Below, piece after piece: positions 50,495 to 59,210 of a DNA stretch of 64,000 nt (position 1 is its first letter; each line of letters starts with the position of its first letter). The notes below the pieces were generated by a model that was not told the DNA's origin, did not search any database, and saw only the letters and a list, made by a program, of their open reading frames with translations. The stretch spans positions 248,001-312,000 of the forward strand of contig NZ_JAAGPI010000004.1 in the NCBI RefSeq assembly GCF_017104715.1, written 5' to 3'. This stretch comes from Burkholderia sp. Ac-20365. GTDB taxonomy: Bacteria; Pseudomonadota; Gammaproteobacteria; Burkholderiales; Burkholderiaceae. The translations under genes were made by a program, and so were the position numbers.

Positions 50495-51250
50495 ATGGTT
50501 GATCCTGTCATTCCGCCGCCAGCAGAGCGACTCTCCGCGGACACCTATCTCGCGGTGCGCGACTGGTTGATTGAGCACGACCCGGATGGGCAACGTTTCC
50601 TGCAATGGTCTCGAGAAGAGACTGGTCCACCCCAATCGCCGGAGGCGATGGCGGGCGAAATTATATGGATCATCCTGTGTGCTGGGCGCTCGGGGAAGGC
50701 TGCGAGCACGTTGATGCGCAAGGTGAGAGCGGCGATTCACGACGGACGACCAGTCGTCGAGGCTTTTGGCTATCGTGCCAAAGCGGCAGCCATCGAGCGC
50801 GCATGGAACGACCGGCGCTCGGATTTTTCAGAACTGCAGGCGGTGCTCGCTTCTAGCGATGTAGACCGCCTGCTCGCGTGGTGCAGGGCGCTCCCGTTCG
50901 TTGGGGAGACCACGCAGTATCAGCTGGCGAAAAACTTTGGTGTCCAGTGCGCGAAGCCCGATATCTGGATGTGCAGGCTGTGCGGTATCCCGGACAAACC
51001 GCGATTGCCGCTCAAAGTGCGCTTTCATGCCTGCATGGAGCTTTGCAGCATGCTCGCGAGCGCGACGGGTGACAGCATAGCGACAATCGACAGCATGCTC
51101 TGGCTTGGCTGCAATAAGGGTGTCCTCGTCACTGATGGCAGTGCCAGACCCATAGCTGTGAACCTGACACCGCGTACGCTCGAGTCGATCCACGAAGGGG
51201 CTGTCGAACCCGCGTCGCCCGAGGCTGGTCAGTTGACGTTGGATATCTGA
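50495..51250 (+). CDS. HhH-GPD DNA-glycosylase-like protein
   Basis: This 251-residue protein has IIWIILCAGRSGKAASTLMR and PVVEAFGYRAKAAAIERAWN, then at about 130-150 a helix-hairpin-helix: LPFVGETTQYQLAKNFGV, followed by KPDIWMCRLCG. The L-P-x-V-G...L-A-K-N-F-G pattern with a downstream K-P-D is the HhH-GPD core of base-excision DNA glycosylases such as endonuclease III and AlkA relatives. A cysteine-rich segment (MCRLCG, ACMELC) could be an iron-sulfur cluster or structural. Activity is inferred. It is the third repair-like gene in the window. Confidence 0.6.
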   Translation: MVDPVIPPPAERLSADTYLAVRDWLIEHDPDGQRFLQWSREETGPPQSPEAMAGEIIWIILCAGRSGKAASTLMRKVRAAIHDGRPVVEAFGYRAKAAAIERAWNDRRSDFSELQAVLASSDVDRLLAWCRALPFVGETTQYQLAKNFGVQCAKPDIWMCRLCGIPDKPRLPLKVRFHACMELCSMLASATGDSIATIDSMLWLGCNKGVLVTDGSARPIAVNLTPRTLESIHEGAVEPASPEAGQLTLDI

Positions 51251-51323
51251 GGTTAGAAGAAGGCCCCCACGCCGGGGCGCGGAGCCGGATACGAACCCGG
51301 TATATCAAGGACAGGAGAATGAC

Positions 51324-51737
51324 ATGATGAACACGCTCGTTCCGCACAACCATCGTGTGCGAAAAGTTGAACTGCCACGCTGGATACGCGTTGTGGAAGC
51401 CGCCTTTCTGTGGCTCTCGCTGATCCCGGCTATCTGGCTGCTGATCATCGGCGCAGTGTGGGGGCATCCTGTGTACGACGCAATTGCCCATGTCGGCGCG
51501 ACATGGCTGCTGCCTCTGGTCAGCTATCTGGACGGCGTGTTCAGTCCGCTGAATGGCGCGGCAAGCATCTTGCGGCCGAAATTCGGCAGTCTTGGGTTGC
51601 TATCACAAGCCTCAACAGAACGCCTCTTTGTGGGATCCGTTTTGCTTGGCGTAGCGGCGATCTTTCTGTCGGCGGTGACGTCAGTGATACTGCATCACAG
51701 AAATAACAGGGCGGCGCGGGACATCATCAACTGGTGA
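51324..51737 (+). CDS. Membrane protein, 137 aa
   Basis: ATG ATG at 51324 after AGGAGAATGAC. Three helices (about residues 22-44, 52-72 and 101-122) predict an integral membrane protein; the loop SYLDGVFSPLNGAASILRPK lies between. Basic C-terminal end (HRNNRAARDI). Unknown family. Confidence 0.55.
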   Translation: MMNTLVPHNHRVRKVELPRWIRVVEAAFLWLSLIPAIWLLIIGAVWGHPVYDAIAHVGATWLLPLVSYLDGVFSPLNGAASILRPKFGSLGLLSQASTERLFVGSVLLGVAAIFLSAVTSVILHHRNNRAARDIINW

Positions 51738-51823
51738 GCCGATACGGCGTCTTGTTCGCATATGACCATTGGCGCACAAGTGCGCCCCGCACCGGCCGGA
51801 TGCCGGCCCTTAGAACAAAGATA

Positions 51824-51943
51824 ATGAAACCGGAACTGAGATCCACCAATCCGTCACTCGCCGGCGCCGTCATGGGCACGAAGATTTTCTACCTCTTCGC
51901 TCTGGCGCTCACATTGACGGGAGCCGCCGCGCTCGCGATCTAG
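51824..51943 (+). CDS. Very small membrane protein, 39 aa
   Basis: MKPELRSTNPSLAGAVMGTK precedes one membrane helix (about residues 21-38). A hairpin GGCCGG-ATG-CCGGCC (51794-51808) lies just upstream. It is short, and it may be a genuine micro-protein or the tail of a longer reading from 51734. Confidence 0.35.
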   Translation: MKPELRSTNPSLAGAVMGTKIFYLFALALTLTGAAALAI

Positions 51944-51949
51944 TGGTTG

Positions 51950-52123
51950 ATGGGAACGCCTGACATCATGCAAGTTCCATCGGCCGCTATTCTCCGCTTT
52001 GCAGTCACACAAACGGTGCTTTTCGGTTTATTTGCCTGGGGCGCGCACTTTCTCAGCGGGCGACTGTTTGATCGACTGTTGAAAGAGACCCGCAGCAAGA
52101 CGGAAGGAGCGTCCGGCGACTGA
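51950..52123 (+). CDS. Small single-helix membrane protein, 57 aa
   Basis: This short gene starts with ATG at 51950 and ends with TGA at 52121-52123. It reads MGTPDIMQVPSAAILRFAVT, then TVLFGLFAWGAHFLSGRLFD, then a charged tail. One helix is clear at about residues 13-34. Codon use is coding-like. It sits seven bases after the previous micro-protein's stop and may be co-transcribed with it. Confidence 0.5.
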   Translation: MGTPDIMQVPSAAILRFAVTQTVLFGLFAWGAHFLSGRLFDRLLKETRSKTEGASGD

Positions 52124-52296
52124 CCTGGCGGCCCTTTTGCCAAAGACTTGTTAGCGGGTCGTCGCGCGTTGAAGAAACCGAACACGACGGGACCGTCAAC
52201 TGAAATTCGTCAACCCGCAGCCGATAAGAGAACCTGTCGGCGCGCGGACATAGGGCGCGTCAGATCGACCCGAACTCTAAAACCAAGGAATATGCG

Positions 52297-52674
52297 ATGG
52301 AATTAAATCTCTCTCAGGAGCTTGCGCGGCTGCTCAATTACACGGCCGACGTCGCAACGGCCATCCGGATGAACACGCCATACAACGGGGCGTATGACGA
52401 GCGCAACGTCGAGCACGCAAAAGACGTCATGTGGCTTGCCGATAGTCTCCACAACTTCGGCGTGCTCGGTCGGGCCATCGAGCGGGACGACATTCATGCA
52501 GTCGTTGCCGCATGCGATGTCCTGACGGACGCTTATCAGCGGTATCGCGAAGGCGACGTGGGTCCTAAGGGAGACCCGGTGGGTGCCTTTCGTCGCGGCA
52601 TGCTGAAACTGGAGGAAGGCCTCGCCATCTTCGCGGATATCCGTCGCAAGGCAGATATAGAAGCCATCGCGTAG
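52297..52674 (+). CDS. Hypothetical helical protein, 125 aa
   Basis: CCAAGGAATATGCG precedes the ATG. An all-helical soluble protein: LSQELARLLNYTADVATAIR, HAKDVMWLADSLHNFGVLGR, then VLTDAYQRYREGDVG. It has the regular heptad character of a small four-helix bundle. Unknown family. Confidence 0.55.
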   Translation: MELNLSQELARLLNYTADVATAIRMNTPYNGAYDERNVEHAKDVMWLADSLHNFGVLGRAIERDDIHAVVAACDVLTDAYQRYREGDVGPKGDPVGAFRRGMLKLEEGLAIFADIRRKADIEAIA

Positions 52675-52779
52675 CAGCGGAAAGCCACGCCGACCTTGCG
52701 GCGCCGGGGGTAGAGCCATCCTCGTGCCGGGAACCGAGCCGCCTGCTCAGTTGGCGGGCCATTGAGACCACGAGTGCAT

Positions 52780-52998
52780 ATGGACAAGCAAGAGTTGACC
52801 AATGTCATACCTTTGCACGGCGGAGATCCCAATTCTTCGGCGCTGCGACTTGCGAATCGCTACGCGGTCACCACGGAACAATTGCAGGCGGCCATCAGGC
52901 CGCTCTTTCTGCTGATGCACGATCGCGGTATCGGCAACATTGTGATCGCACGAGACGGGAAGAAGGCGCTCCTCACCATTGACGGGGAGACGCTCTGA
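52780..52998 (+). CDS. Small hypothetical protein, 72 aa
   Basis: Soluble, with MDKQELTNVIPLHGGDPNSS at the start and LRLANRYAVTTEQLQAAIRP, then ARDGKKALLTIDGETL. It has no membrane segment. No strong ribosome site is visible. Confidence 0.4.
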   Translation: MDKQELTNVIPLHGGDPNSSALRLANRYAVTTEQLQAAIRPLFLLMHDRGIGNIVIARDGKKALLTIDGETL

Positions 52999-53322
52999 CC
53001 CTGGCCGAAGAGCTGACTGAAACTGGGGCGCCGAAGCGTGGCACGCCGCCGTGGCTGGAGGCGGTGTATTCCGGTGCCGCCTGTCTTGGCGCACCAGCGG
53101 TGCTGCACGGGGTTATGCCCAGACCCGTGGCCTGGCTGGCTCAATGCCCTGTTCATGCGGATCGGGGCGAGTTTCATTGGCCTCGGACTCGCGTTCAGGA
53201 CTCGGCGCACAGCAGGACCAGGAGACCGATATGCCGAAGCCGCTGCGGGCGCAATGTATGCAGGTTTCGCGATACGGCGCCTTCAGGTGGAGATGGACCA
53301 GTGAAGCGGGAGTGACAGCAGG
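52999..53322. other. Spacer with uncertain small reading frames
   Basis: Three overlapping frames stay open, none with a ribosome site. The best is ATG at 53155 to 53304 (49 codons, MRIGASFIGLGLAFRTRRTA), which is membrane-like but unsupported. I report no gene here. Confidence 0.3.
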
Positions 53323-53655
53323 ATGACAGACGAACAGTTCGGCAGGTGGTTCAGCGGAGCGTTTGGCGTGCAGGTACCGCTGGCGTTTGCGGAGTATCTC
53401 CGGGACCATCCGCGAGGGGTGGAGAACGGGTTCGGCCCGAGGCTCTGGACTGCGGAAGCGATCCAGGACGAAACCGAGGACATGATGCTGGCAGAGAAGG
53501 GTGTCTGCATCATCGGCGCGAGCGACTCGGTCAGGCACTTCCTGCTCAGAGCCCGGGACGGCAAGATCTTCGCCGTCGACGCAAGGGACCATCAGACCGT
53601 CGACGCCTGGTTTGCCGATGTCGATGTGATGATCGGCCTTTTGCAACTCGAATGA
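53323..53655 (+). CDS. Hypothetical protein, possibly SMI1/KNR4-like, 110 aa
   Basis: AGCAGG precedes the ATG. The sequence FGVQVPLAFAEYLRDHPRGV at the start and CIIGASDSVRHFLLRARDGK in the middle, then IFAVDARDHQTVDAWFADVD, resemble SMI1/KNR4-type immunity proteins, which neutralise toxins. It is shorter than usual, so the match is weak. Confidence 0.45.
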   Translation: MTDEQFGRWFSGAFGVQVPLAFAEYLRDHPRGVENGFGPRLWTAEAIQDETEDMMLAEKGVCIIGASDSVRHFLLRARDGKIFAVDARDHQTVDAWFADVDVMIGLLQLE

Positions 53656-53671
53656 ACCAGCCGGAGAAGCT

Positions 53672-53959
53672 ATGTTTGGGAAAAAGAAAGAGGTGGTAGC
53701 GGGCATCGTCGAGCGATTCGGCGCTCATTCGTGGACCACGGAAAGCTCGGGGTTCGTCGTGCTGCTTGAAGGGCACAATCGTCCGTATTACATCACCCAC
53801 GGGATCTTGAATGTTCAGGTGGCTTATCCGATCAGCCTGACGGAGAAGGGCGATCGTGTCAGATTCACGGTGAAGCCCGACGGGTCGGTGGTGGTGCGTG
53901 ACTTCATCAATGAGACGCTTGAGCTGCGTTTCTCTTCAGCGGCGACGCAGGTCAGTTAG
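53672..53959 (+). CDS. Small beta-rich hypothetical protein, 95 aa
   Basis: CCGGAGAAGCT precedes the ATG, 16 bases after the previous stop. Mostly beta strands: VVAGIVERFGAHSWTTES, then FVVLLEGHNRPYYITHGI and VRFTVKPDGSVVVRDFINET. It resembles an SH3- or OB-like small fold. Likely in one operon with the 53323 gene. Confidence 0.5.
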   Translation: MFGKKKEVVAGIVERFGAHSWTTESSGFVVLLEGHNRPYYITHGILNVQVAYPISLTEKGDRVRFTVKPDGSVVVRDFINETLELRFSSAATQVS

Positions 53960-54107
53960 CCGCCACAGTGCGACTCGATAAAGGTGGGGTAAAGCGGTAC
54001 GTGGTGAATCATCGGGTCGCGGGAGCCGGGTGATCCTGTCCCGGACGGTATGATGGCGATTCAGCGGGCGGCCACCGTCGCCGCGCAGACGCCAAAAGGA
54101 GCCGCCG

Positions 54108-54695
54108 ATGACGAACGTGACCAGCATTGGAAATCCGAACCTCGAGCAGTTACTGTCCAAGGCGCGTGACGCCCACGCGGCTGGAAAAGTTGGCGCGATG
54201 TCGACCGGGGAGGCGCTGGCGGTCGCGTTAATCCTCAATCGTCCCGACTGGCTCCAAGGCATGAATTTCACGATTGCCGAAGCGTTGGAGCGCATCGGCC
54301 CCGAACTGAGTCGGCTCGTTCCCGCAGTTGCTCGACAGTTTGAACGCGACAGCCAGGACGCAGCATACGCCACCGCGGAAAAGGCGCGACAGGCCCGGGA
54401 TGCCGAATTTGTGGCCCAACAGAAGGCGGACGGGATCATGGACTTTTCGGGCGCAGTCGTCGGAATCGGGGACGCGCCAGGCTATCGCGATGTGCGTGTG
54501 ACTTTTGACCTGAAGGCGATTGGAGACGGCCTTAAGGGCGCTCGTGTTGCCATCAGCATCAGCCCGCAGGATGGCGAAACACTCGTGCGACACATCAGCG
54601 GCGTGCATCGGTTCGCGTGGGACCGCAGTGGGAGCCGTCCTCTCGATGCCACGCCGGACGAGCGTCGTCCTGTATGGATCGACGCGCGCACCTGA
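54108..54695 (+). CDS. Hypothetical protein, 195 aa
   Basis: AAAGGAGCCGCCG precedes the ATG, and a TATGAT lies about 60 bases upstream. Helical at first (NLEQLLSKARDAHAAGKVGA), with a helix-turn-like segment EALAVALILNRPDWLQGMNF, followed by a coiled-coil stretch and a beta-rich C-terminus (GYRDVRVTFDLKAIGDGLKG). Unknown family. Confidence 0.55.
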   Translation: MTNVTSIGNPNLEQLLSKARDAHAAGKVGAMSTGEALAVALILNRPDWLQGMNFTIAEALERIGPELSRLVPAVARQFERDSQDAAYATAEKARQARDAEFVAQQKADGIMDFSGAVVGIGDAPGYRDVRVTFDLKAIGDGLKGARVAISISPQDGETLVRHISGVHRFAWDRSGSRPLDATPDERRPVWIDART

Positions 54696-54734
54696 GCGGC
54701 GACGAAATACGGGAGGATCACGTTCTGGCCTCTG

Positions 54735-55139
54735 TCAGTCGGTCGCGACAGAAAGTATCGACCCGGCGTCCACATCGCGCGCCTGAACCAGGGCGGTTAC
54801 TGCTTCGCTTCTAGCCTTGTAGCCCGGGCCGAGCAAGATAGCGGCGCGGGTCCCCCGCCCAAGCGTCACGTTACTGCCCGTCTGTCTGGCGAACCACCGC
54901 CACTTTTGTGCCATGCGGCGCGGCTCGGTGAGCTTGCTCACAACGACGCTGACTTCTTCGCGCCAGATCTCACCGACCGTGACATCGGCAATGACGACGT
55001 GCTGGTGTGCGGACTTTTCGCTTGCCGCCACGCGCTTCAGGGTTACGTCCACAGGGAATTCCGTTGTTGTCGCAGTAAGATGGGGCTGCTTCACGCTCTC
55101 CGGCTTCAGAACGATCGGGCCGGAGCACGGGAATGCCAC
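54735..55139 (-). CDS. Hypothetical protein, 134 aa
   Basis: The protein is beta-rich with TEFPVDVTLKRVAASEKSAH, VVIADVTVGEIWREEVSVVV, then a C-terminal helical end. GTG at 55139 overlaps the possible start of the divergent HEPN-like gene. An alternative GTG sits at 55094. Function unknown. Confidence 0.45.
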   Translation of the reverse strand: MAFPCSGPIVLKPESVKQPHLTATTTEFPVDVTLKRVAASEKSAHQHVVIADVTVGEIWREEVSVVVSKLTEPRRMAQKWRWFARQTGSNVTLGRGTRAAILLGPGYKARSEAVTALVQARDVDAGSILSVATD

Positions 55140-55183
55140 GCATCATAACGGCTCTTCTTTACGTGACAAGGCTGCCCCAGAAA

Positions 55184-55657
55184 ATGGCTGACGAAGATCT
55201 GAAGAACCTTGCGAAAGGGTTCGCGCGCTACGCGTTCGATTACATAGAAGCTGCTCGAACTGTGGATGACACGATCGGGCGGCGGCCGGAGCACGACTTT
55301 ATCTCGCCAATGCCCGCTTATTTTCTTGCAATGCACGGGGTCGAATTGTCGCTCAAGGCGTTTCTGATGTGTCAGGGCATGGCGCCGAAACAGTTCGGCC
55401 ACAACTTGCGGACGCTTTACGAGACGGCGCAGAAGCACGGTCTCTTCGATGTGTACAAGCCACGTGCTTCCGACGATGAAGCAATCGGACTGCTGGTTGA
55501 TCTGAACGCCGATCAGGGATTGCGTTACATGCGTGAGGGCGAAAAGGATTTCCCCTCCTTCGGCATCGTCGAGCCGCTCGCCGTGCGCCTTCATCAGGCG
55601 ATCGCGCCGGTGGTCGGGTACGAGCGGACGTTCAACGTGCATTTTGGGGATCAGTAG
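55184..55657 (+). CDS. HEPN-like helical protein, 157 aa
   Basis: The 157-residue protein is helical: LKNLAKGFARYAFDYIEAAR, then a helix with PMPAYFLAMHGVELSLKAFL. The latter has the shape of the HEPN-type helix (A-x-x-L-x-x-H-x-x-E-L-x-L-K-A-x-L). GHNLRTLYETAQKHGLFD follows. I do not see a clear RxxxxH, so the enzyme site may be absent. HEPN-type proteins act in RNA cutting or toxin-antitoxin pairs. An upstream in-frame ATG at 55133 would overlap the neighbour. Confidence 0.5.
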   Translation: MADEDLKNLAKGFARYAFDYIEAARTVDDTIGRRPEHDFISPMPAYFLAMHGVELSLKAFLMCQGMAPKQFGHNLRTLYETAQKHGLFDVYKPRASDDEAIGLLVDLNADQGLRYMREGEKDFPSFGIVEPLAVRLHQAIAPVVGYERTFNVHFGDQ

Positions 55658-55697
55658 GGCGGTACCGCGGCGGTGGAGGCGCGGGCGCGCACACTCG

Positions 55698-56276
55698 TCA
55701 AATCTCGTGGCAATAGCCGGTCCAGCCGTAGCCGGGCTTCTCGTCGAGCACGAGCGGATCGAGCCAGAGACGGGGCCACCAGATCTCGATAACTGCAGCA
55801 GGGCATTCCTTCGACACGACATGGCCATCGCCTTCGTAGAAAATCAGGTGATGGGTGTCCCGATAAGCTGCGGCGTTCTCAAGCGCTTCGTCGTCGGTTT
55901 GATAGAAGAACGCCGGGCGTTCGGAAGGCCCAAGCAAGGCGTGAATTTCCGCGGGAACTCGAAGCCCGCCTTCCGGGTAAGGCACAACCTCAAAATGCGA
56001 CGCGCTTTCGGCGGCGATAAGCGCCTCGACCGCTTTTCCCATCCGGTCGGCATGCCTCTCTAGCAGACGTAGCCTGGTTTCCGTCCAGTCCTCCAGACCG
56101 CCATCACCTCTCACGAACTGCTCTGCGTCAGTCGCAAGGTGTTCCATCAGCCAGCTCGATGGGTGAACGGACAGGCGCGCGCGGTCATACGCTCTGGCCA
56201 GATCAATGAGTCCGGTCGAATACTCCGGGTAACCGGCCTGCGATTCGGGTCCGATGGATTTCTCGCTCCCCTGCAC
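55698..56276 (-). CDS. Hypothetical protein, 192 aa
   Basis: GTG at 56276 follows GAGAGGGACACC. An alternative GTG start lies 33 codons upstream at 56375. The protein is helical at first (LIDLARAYDRARLSVHPSSW) and then has a mixed alpha/beta end (FYQTDDEALENAAAYRDTHH, then VIEIWWPRLWLDPL). Unknown family. Confidence 0.5.
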   Translation of the reverse strand: MQGSEKSIGPESQAGYPEYSTGLIDLARAYDRARLSVHPSSWLMEHLATDAEQFVRGDGGLEDWTETRLRLLERHADRMGKAVEALIAAESASHFEVVPYPEGGLRVPAEIHALLGPSERPAFFYQTDDEALENAAAYRDTHHLIFYEGDGHVVSKECPAAVIEIWWPRLWLDPLVLDEKPGYGWTGYCHEI

Positions 56277-56729
56277 GGTGTCCCTCTCTTCTACAAAATC
56301 TGTTGCGTTGGGTAACGGTGTAAATGGCGTAGTGAGGTCATCCCGTGTGGCCTTTTTACGGTCTCGGCGCGGCACTTCGCCTCGAGCGGCTTGTTAAAGC
56401 GTGTTGTTGTCCGCATCGCCTTTGACCCGGGAAATACGCGAGTTTCACTGCGGCGGTCAGAAGCTCTTTCGACACTTTGTGGGAAAAATTCAGCGTGCGA
56501 AACAAGAAATATTGCGAAGACGAGAACGTGGCAATTCCGGTGTTGACTGCTTGTTCCGCAGTCTCTATATTCGGCGCACCGGTCTATCTCGATCGCGCCG
56601 CTGGTGATGGCAAAGGCAGTGCCGTGAGACGTAGCACACACATTCCGTTAGACGCACACAACCCCGACGTAGCGCATAACGGTGAGCCAGCCACTGCATT
56701 TCATTCCGCGCTACGGAAGGAGTGTTGCC
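56277..56729. other. Spacer before the 668-residue gene
   Basis: Several frames are open, but none has a ribosome site. The longest plus-strand frame (56477-56761, TTG start) overlaps the next gene. A GAAGGAGTG at 56715-56723 is the ribosome site of that gene. I see no supported gene in this stretch. Confidence 0.35.
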
Positions 56730-58736
56730 ATGCGTATCCCGCTGCTCCATGCCGATTTTGAGCATGGTTCCATTACCCGTATCGCCAAGGCATTGCGCAA
56801 AAGCTGGCCACTCGGCGAACAGTCCCTCATGCAGTCGCAGAACCTGCTGACAGTCCTATTCGGTTACAACAATCTGCATGATGCCCAGCGCGAGGCGACA
56901 GCGTCGTTTCCGTTTCCAGAAGGCTCGGTCAGCATGCAGCAGCTCGCCAGTTCGGTGGCGTGGCGCATGTTCGTCCGGCACGGCATCGATCTTTTGCGCG
57001 CACAGGAAATCGTCGCAGGTATCCATCTGCACGAACTCGCCGTCGACAGCATCTGTTTCGAGGTGAAGATGCGGCGAATCGCCGAAGCGGCCGCCTCAAA
57101 GGGAATGATCTACGACGAGGGGTGGGCGCTCACGAATAGCCGTGAGCCCTGGCCTGATTTGACGCCCGATCTCCTGCGCAGCGGTATCCCACCGTACAAA
57201 TGGGCCATTTATCCGGACCGACGTGCGTTTGTCTGGTCATTGCTGGTCCGGCAGATTGAGATGCTTCCGGCCGATTACGCTGACCACCTGCGGGAAGCAC
57301 GGGGACTGGGCGAAGGGCAGGATGCCGTGAATGCCTTCCTCGTCGAATCGCTGGTGCCCGCGGCGTGCCGGCCACTCGCGACGGTGCTTGCAGACGCACA
57401 GCTTTCTGCGGCGATCATGGGCCAGCAATGGGACGTGAAGTGGATCGTCACGCCACGTACCGGCGAAATTCTTGGCAGCTGCATCATGGCGGCGAAGCTT
57501 GGCGCGATGGTCGCGCGCGTGTTTGCGCCAGATGGTGCCGATGCTTATGAAGCGATGGCAGATCTGCTGTGCGGAGGAAGCGTGAATGAAGAGCTTGCCG
57601 GTGCCGAGGAAGACACGCTGGTGATGGAACCGTTTTGCCTGCTGGACCGCGATCGCGTGGATAAATTGCGGGCAGGCAGGCAAGACATGCTCAAGGACGT
57701 GTGGTACCACGAGCAGTGGCCGGAGAACGTCATGCTTCACCGCGACCATCGCGGGTACCGGTTGAGCGGCCGTGTGTTCCGCGAGCAGGACACAGCTTAT
57801 ATCGCGACGGCTCCTTTTGACGTTCGCGAGCAACAGCGCATGCTGCGCGAAGAGCCTGTCTTCGAAACCATTCAGGTGGGCGGCGACGAGCTCGAACTGG
57901 CTGAGGCTGATATCGGCATTCCCGCATCGGGCAATCACTGGCATGACGTCGTTGATCGCCTGTTCACCACGCGTCAAGCGGACGTTGAGAGGGTGATGCG
58001 CACGCCAGCGGGCGTTTCCCAGCTGATGCACGCAGTGACTGCGAATATCAGCGTCAACGAACTCGAAGCCTGGATGACTCGGACGCTTGAAGAAGATCTG
58101 CCGCTGCGCCGCGAAAACGAGACGGAAGAGGACGGCGAACTCATTCGGGAACGCGGCTATGCCATGAATATCGCTGAACAGCTTGGGCGCGACGTGCTTG
58201 CAAGCATGCCGGGGCTGACTGGGTATCCGGTCCTCGCACTCGGACTTCTTACGCTTGCAGCCGGTGACGAATATCCGGGTAGCCGGGGGCAGTCGATGAT
58301 CGATGCGCCTGCTGCAACGGACTGGACGACGCAGAGTTTGCTGCTCGCCAGCATGCTCGTCTACGACCGCCCGGCGCACAGGATGCGGCTCTGGCCACTG
58401 CGGTGTGCGATTGCACCCGTGCTAGGTGTGGTTGCACTGCCGTGGTCGCGGGAAAAGGTTGGAAACTGGTACCAAAGTGCGTGCTCAGTGGCGGTTCAAC
58501 TCAAGAACGCACGCGATCAGCTTGAACGGGTGGCGCAGTGGCGTCAGATTGAACAGGACGCAGTGAGCCAGCGGAAGCAGGGTGAGTTTTTGCGCGTGGG
58601 GGATGCGATTCCAGCCACGAAACCGAAATCCTTGATGGAAGCGTTCGGCGAGACGTTCTTCAGGTCGAGAAGCAAAGGGTTCAGGTCAATCAGCGTGACA
58701 CAGGATCCATCACAATTGGCGGCCCGCGGCGGGTAG
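56730..58736 (+). CDS. Large hypothetical protein, 668 aa
   Basis: ATG at 56730 follows GAAGGAGTGTTGCC. The first 45 residues (SITRIAKALRKSWPLGEQSL, then LLTVLFGYNNLHDAQREATA) match the short Glyoxalase_8-like N-terminal domain also found in the 22770 and 61038 proteins. The remaining 600 residues are helix-rich, with a possible membrane-near segment near residue 230 and a low-complexity acidic patch (RRENETEEDGELIRERG) near 470. No catalytic motif is recognised. It stands alone, and is the largest gene in the window. Confidence 0.6.
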   Translation: MRIPLLHADFEHGSITRIAKALRKSWPLGEQSLMQSQNLLTVLFGYNNLHDAQREATASFPFPEGSVSMQQLASSVAWRMFVRHGIDLLRAQEIVAGIHLHELAVDSICFEVKMRRIAEAAASKGMIYDEGWALTNSREPWPDLTPDLLRSGIPPYKWAIYPDRRAFVWSLLVRQIEMLPADYADHLREARGLGEGQDAVNAFLVESLVPAACRPLATVLADAQLSAAIMGQQWDVKWIVTPRTGEILGSCIMAAKLGAMVARVFAPDGADAYEAMADLLCGGSVNEELAGAEEDTLVMEPFCLLDRDRVDKLRAGRQDMLKDVWYHEQWPENVMLHRDHRGYRLSGRVFREQDTAYIATAPFDVREQQRMLREEPVFETIQVGGDELELAEADIGIPASGNHWHDVVDRLFTTRQADVERVMRTPAGVSQLMHAVTANISVNELEAWMTRTLEEDLPLRRENETEEDGELIRERGYAMNIAEQLGRDVLASMPGLTGYPVLALGLLTLAAGDEYPGSRGQSMIDAPAATDWTTQSLLLASMLVYDRPAHRMRLWPLRCAIAPVLGVVALPWSREKVGNWYQSACSVAVQLKNARDQLERVAQWRQIEQDAVSQRKQGEFLRVGDAIPATKPKSLMEAFGETFFRSRSKGFRSISVTQDPSQLAARGG

Positions 58737-59210
58737 TCCACGAGGGCGTAATGTAGGTGAAGCGGGCGCATCGTGTACCTGAGGGCGCCCGTAACGCAGC
58801 GAAGCGCAATTCGGCCACTCAGGGTTGGCGCACATGCGTAGTCAAACGTCTGTGTGCTATCACACGCAATCCCACAGATTCATTGTTTGCAGAACTGCCG
58901 GTGCGTTTCTATATCTGGTAGGACAGAACGCAAACATGCATTCGTCGAGGGCCATTTCTCTTTGCACCACGTCCGTACATGGCGTTCGTTGCCCGTACGA
59001 GTGAGGCAACTCGAGCCGTTTCTCTAGTGCGCCAAAATGAGCGGCGAACGCAAGTGCCGTCAAACGCTGGCCGCGGCTGCGTGAGGTCACTAGACCGTAG
59101 CGAAAGCGGGCTGTTCACCTTGATACACGCCGAATCGCCGCTATTGCAGGCGCATCGCCTGCCGGACGCGCAACCCTTCGCGTGTACTAACGTTCGGAAG
59201 GAGAGCTATC
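58737..59210. other. Intergenic region, no supported gene
   Basis: The stretch has GGGCGC pairing with GCGCCC near 58772-58798 (15-base loop), which may be a terminator-like stem for the large gene. I see no coding frame with a ribosome site. AACGTTCGGAAGGAGAGC near its end is the ribosome site of the next gene. Confidence 0.35.

Noticed and set aside
53038..53304. Plus-strand frame of 88 codons ahead of the SMI1-like gene
   Set aside because: It competes with two other frames of equal length and has no ribosome site, so no frame stands out.
56477..56761. Frame of 94 codons ahead of the 668-residue gene
   Set aside because: It starts with TTG without a ribosome site and overlaps the next gene by 32 bases. 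Part of it looks coding-like, but evidence is insufficient.
57237..58379. Minus-strand open frame of 380 codons inside the 668-residue gene
   Set aside because: It is antisense to a gene with a strong ribosome site and coding-like composition. The reverse frame is histidine- and arginine-rich, as for a shadow frame.
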